A stretch of DNA of 64,000 bases. Source: Nocardia ninae NBRC 108245 (GTDB taxonomy: Bacteria > Actinomycetota > Actinomycetes > Mycobacteriales > Mycobacteriaceae). The DNA is taken from contig NZ_BJXA01000009.1 of the NCBI RefSeq assembly GCF_007990755.1, positions 1-64,000 of the forward strand. The letters are read 5' to 3'. The notes below the pieces were generated by a model, which worked only from the letters and a program-made list of their open reading frames with translations, searched no databases and was not told where the DNA came from. Positions 63,499 to 64,000 of the stretch are shown here, in pieces. The position numbers were made by a program, and so were the translations under genes. The number at the start of each line of letters is the position of its first letter. Position 1 is the stretch's first letter.

Positions 63499-63614
63499 CT
63501 GCGCCCGGCCGGTCACTCCAGCCCGACAACTGAACAGGGGTTTGCGGAGCGTTCTGGCCGTGGTGGGCGACTGATAATGTCGGATGTTGCCGGGGCATTC
63601 TCCCCTTCGCCTCG

Positions 63615-63647
63615 GTCCGTCGAAGACTCGCACGGTCCTCGACGGAC
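63615..63647 (+). terminator. 9-bp hairpin after the membrane protein gene
   Basis: Perfect stem GTCCGTCGA/TCGACGGAC with a 15-nt loop, 117 nt after the stop codon. No T-run, so termination is inferred from structure. Confidence 0.45.
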
Positions 63648-63703
63648 CTTCTGGGGAACTTATGATGATGCGCCTGCCCGATTACCCGGTTTGGGACATC
63701 GAC

Positions 63704-63725
63704 GCCGGGGGCTTCGGCCCCCGGC
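63704..63725. terminator. UUCG-tetraloop hairpin
   Basis: A 9-bp GC stem GCCGGGGGC closed by the very stable cUUCGg tetraloop. On the minus strand it lies 48 nt beyond the stop of the small gene at 63773, a fitting terminator position. Confidence 0.6.
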
Positions 63726-63772
63726 GAACCCCCTTACCGCCCGCCCGCCCGGCCGATCACCACCACCGTGAA

Positions 63773-63946
63773 CTACAGGCCCATAACTGGCTCGTCGCCC
63801 GAAGATCGGCCAGCGCGTTCGAAGACTTCGGCCAGACCAGGTTCGATGTCGAGAACGTGGCGGAGCCTCTCCTCCAACGATCGATGCTGGTCTTCAAGCC
63901 ACTTCATGACCGCCTGATCCTTCGGCACGCTTCCCGGCTCGTCCAT
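63773..63946 (-). CDS. small acidic helical protein (57 aa)
   Basis: MDEPGSVPKDQAVMKWLEDQ then HRSLEERLRHVLDIEPGLAEVFERAGRS, ending DEPVMGL. Amphipathic helical and soluble. The initiation region is strong: GGCGGAAGGAG with AAGGAG about 8 nt before the ATG. Upstream, CCTCC-ATCAC-GGAGG forms an inverted repeat and TATATG could be a -10 element. The family is not recognised. It may belong to the same acquired segment as the neighbouring membrane protein. Confidence 0.6.
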   Translation of the reverse strand: MDEPGSVPKDQAVMKWLEDQHRSLEERLRHVLDIEPGLAEVFERAGRSSGDEPVMGL

Positions 63947-64000
63947 GGTGTGTCTCCTTCCGCCTCCGTGATGGAGGTCCGTTCGGTCTCTACATATAGG

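Noticed and set aside
63662-64000. Open plus-strand frame beginning ATGATGATG and running off the window
   Set aside because: It reads through the UUCG hairpin and is antisense to the better-supported 57-aa gene; kept only as a remote possibility.

Overview
The window looks like a chromosomal segment of a high-GC mycolic-acid actinobacterium, most probably Nocardia. It carries the Lsr2 nucleoid protein, and the order ftsH-folE-folP-folB-folK-DUF3180-(Rv3604c-like)-DUF2520-panC-panD-coaX ... lysS-lsr2 matches the Mycobacterium tuberculosis Rv3597c-Rv3610c block. A second syntenic block, hpt-tilS-metalloprotease-dacB-ppa, matches Rv3624c-Rv3628. A KstR-type operator, many GTG/TTG starts and many 1-4 nt stop/start overlaps fit the same group. 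No sequence search was run, so family names rest on motif and synteny recognition.

Layout. 0.2-3.3 kb: secreted lipase behind a KstR-like operator, DUF1772 membrane protein, FHA-HTH regulator and lsr2. 3.4-16.3 kb: a long leftward housekeeping block of lysS, a cysteine dioxygenase/rhodanese pair with an attenuator-like leader, pantothenate/CoA genes (coaX, panD, panC), folate genes (folK, folB, folP, folE) and ftsH. 16.3-16.9 kb: degenerate tandem repeats, with related copies at 13.8 and 32.3 kb. 16.9-26 kb: small conserved proteins, PucR regulator with aldehyde dehydrogenase and SDR genes, LysR regulator and an amidase. 26.1-31.6 kb: three translationally coupled genes, a planctomycete-style membrane Ser/Thr kinase, a paralogue with degraded catalytic motifs, and a cyclase-family hydrolase lacking one expected metal ligand. 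31.7-36.8 kb: hpt, tilS, DUF2342-type metalloprotease, dacB and ppa.

36.8-52.3 kb: AfsR/SARP regulator, two exported hydrolases, a two-component system, MarR plus DHA2 transporter, a dienoyl-CoA isomerase-like crotonase, a short OHCU-decarboxylase-like protein, YbaK, flavin reductase, a SAM-IV riboswitch with a class V PLP enzyme, and a LysE exporter. 52.6-57.9 kb: a single-module Pls/PosA-type polyamino-acid synthetase coupled to an M1 metallopeptidase. Its adenylation pocket reads as cationic-substrate type. 57.9-64 kb: small membrane and secreted proteins, a VOC protein, an alpha/beta hydrolase, an ABM monooxygenase, tRNA-Thr(CGT), and a possibly mobile-element-derived tail with repeats and hairpins.

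The most interesting systems are the kinase/pseudokinase/cyclase operon, the Pls-M1 peptidase pair, the Cys-leader/alternative-hairpin region before cysteine dioxygenase, and the dispersed repeat family.
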